Assembly (NCBI GenBank): GCA_021780435.1
Contig: JAJXYV010000098.1
Coordinates: forward strand, 1 to 45,144
Origin: Pseudomonadota bacterium
Lineage (GTDB): Bacteria; Pseudomonadota; Alphaproteobacteria; Rhizobiales; Beijerinckiaceae
Reading direction: 5' to 3'
DNA: 45,144 nt
Numbering within the stretch: position 1 is the stretch's first letter; each line of letters starts with the position of its first letter. The position numbers and the translations under genes were made by a program. Positions 44,778-45,144 of the stretch are shown in pieces. The notes under the pieces were generated by a model. The model ran no database searches. It worked only from the letters and a program-made list of their open reading frames with translations, and had not been told where the DNA came from.

Positions 44778-45144
44778 CCGCAAAAGACGCCCCGCGCGCC
44801 TGGCAGCGGATGCTCTCGGGCCGCCGTCTCGACATTCTCAACCCGTCGCCGCTCGACATCGAGATCGAGGACATCGCCCACGGCCTCGCCCGCGTCGCCC
44901 GCTGGAACGGCCAGACGCGCGGCGGCGCGATCTTCTCCGTGGCGCAGCATTCAGTCCTGGTGACAGAGATCTGCGGCCTGATCGATCCGGCCGCGCCCGC
45001 GCGCTGGCGGCTGCACGCCCTTCTCCACGATGCGCCGGAATATGTCATCGGCGACATGATCTCGCCCTTCAAGGCGGCGCTCGGCCAAGTCTACACGGAG
45101 GTCGAGGCGCGGTTGGCGCGGGCCATCCTGCAACGGTTCTCGCT
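44774..45144 (+). CDS. HD-domain phosphohydrolase, YfbR-like (3' end outside window)
   Basis: The first 123 codons are present. HD-domain signs are FSVAQHSVLVTEIC (first metal His), then WRLHALLHDAPEYVIGDMISPFK (the HD pair followed by the Glu/Asp region), as in YfbR 5'-deoxynucleotidases. The N-terminus includes MLSGRRLDILNPSPLDIEIED, often seen in alphaproteobacterial members with an HD hydrolase fold. The ATG lies in the tag stop codon. A nucleotide-pool role coupled to DNA base repair is possible. Confidence 0.8.
   Translation, partial: MTAKDAPRAWQRMLSGRRLDILNPSPLDIEIEDIAHGLARVARWNGQTRGGAIFSVAQHSVLVTEICGLIDPAAPARWRLHALLHDAPEYVIGDMISPFKAALGQVYTEVEARLARAILQRFS

Overview
The window looks like chromosomal core DNA of a GC-rich alphaproteobacterium, most likely a member of the Hyphomicrobiales (Rhizobiales). 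The evidence is the gene content and order (dnaK-dnaJ-pmtA-pyrF-dapB-gpmA on one strand, an arrangement familiar from rhizobia), alphaproteobacterial heat-shock promoters (CTTG-N18-CCTATAT), a short dPGM-type gpmA, a class-A PBP preceded by a CtrA-type box, and a PHB-type 3-hydroxybutyrate dehydrogenase. I cannot place the genus. No tRNA, rRNA, CRISPR array, insertion sequence or prophage was seen, and codon and base use look uniform.

Layout. 1-3.4 kb: end of a polysaccharide locus (GT2 glycosyltransferase, Wzx-like flippase) with a divergent Tat-exported beta-helix protein. 3.5-9.1 kb: gshB-glnD (overlapping), a HemJ-like membrane protein, grpE with its own heat-shock promoter, and alkB. 9.1-15.8 kb (minus strand): dnaK, dnaJ, pmtA, pyrF, dapB, gpmA. 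16.2-17.0 kb: an OmpW-family porin. 17.1-26.5 kb (minus strand): an apparently continuous eight-gene glycolate/glyoxylate unit, gcl-hyi-glxR-glycerate kinase-glcD-glcE-glcF plus a small cyclophilin-like protein, with a divergent IclR regulator at 26.7 kb. 27.7-31.3 kb: an unknown periplasmic protein, an NnrU-family protein, and a BacA/YddA-like ABC exporter. 31.4-34.3 kb (minus strand): bdhA, patatin-like lipase, ribF. 34.5-37.1 kb: ispG and ugd. 37.3-41.4 kb: dnaN, and divergently PBP1a followed by a small secreted protein. 41.4-45.1 kb: dihydroorotase, YgfZ, an AhpD/CMD-family protein, tag, and the start of an HD phosphohydrolase.

How genes work together. The 17-26.5 kb unit encodes every step from glycolate to 2-phosphoglycerate: GlcDEF oxidises glycolate to glyoxylate, Gcl condenses two glyoxylates to tartronate semialdehyde, Hyi interconverts this with hydroxypyruvate, GlxR reduces it to glycerate, and the kinase phosphorylates glycerate. 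This is the bacterial 'glycerate pathway', useful for photorespiratory salvage in an autotroph or for growth on C2 compounds. The chaperone genes dnaK (15.9 kb) and grpE (7.8 kb) lie apart but carry near-identical sigma-32-type promoters with the same 18-nt spacer, so they are probably co-induced. bdhA and the patatin gene form a tight pair suggestive of polyhydroxybutyrate or lipid mobilisation.

The window does not show an obvious new multi-gene system. The most interesting items are regulatory DNA (repeat-rich gcl/iclR intergenic region, a CtrA-type box before PBP1a, sharp palindromes before pyrC and the CMD gene) and a few uncharacterised proteins (the Tat-exported beta-helix protein, the cyclophilin-like protein at the end of the glycolate unit, and two unknown exported proteins).
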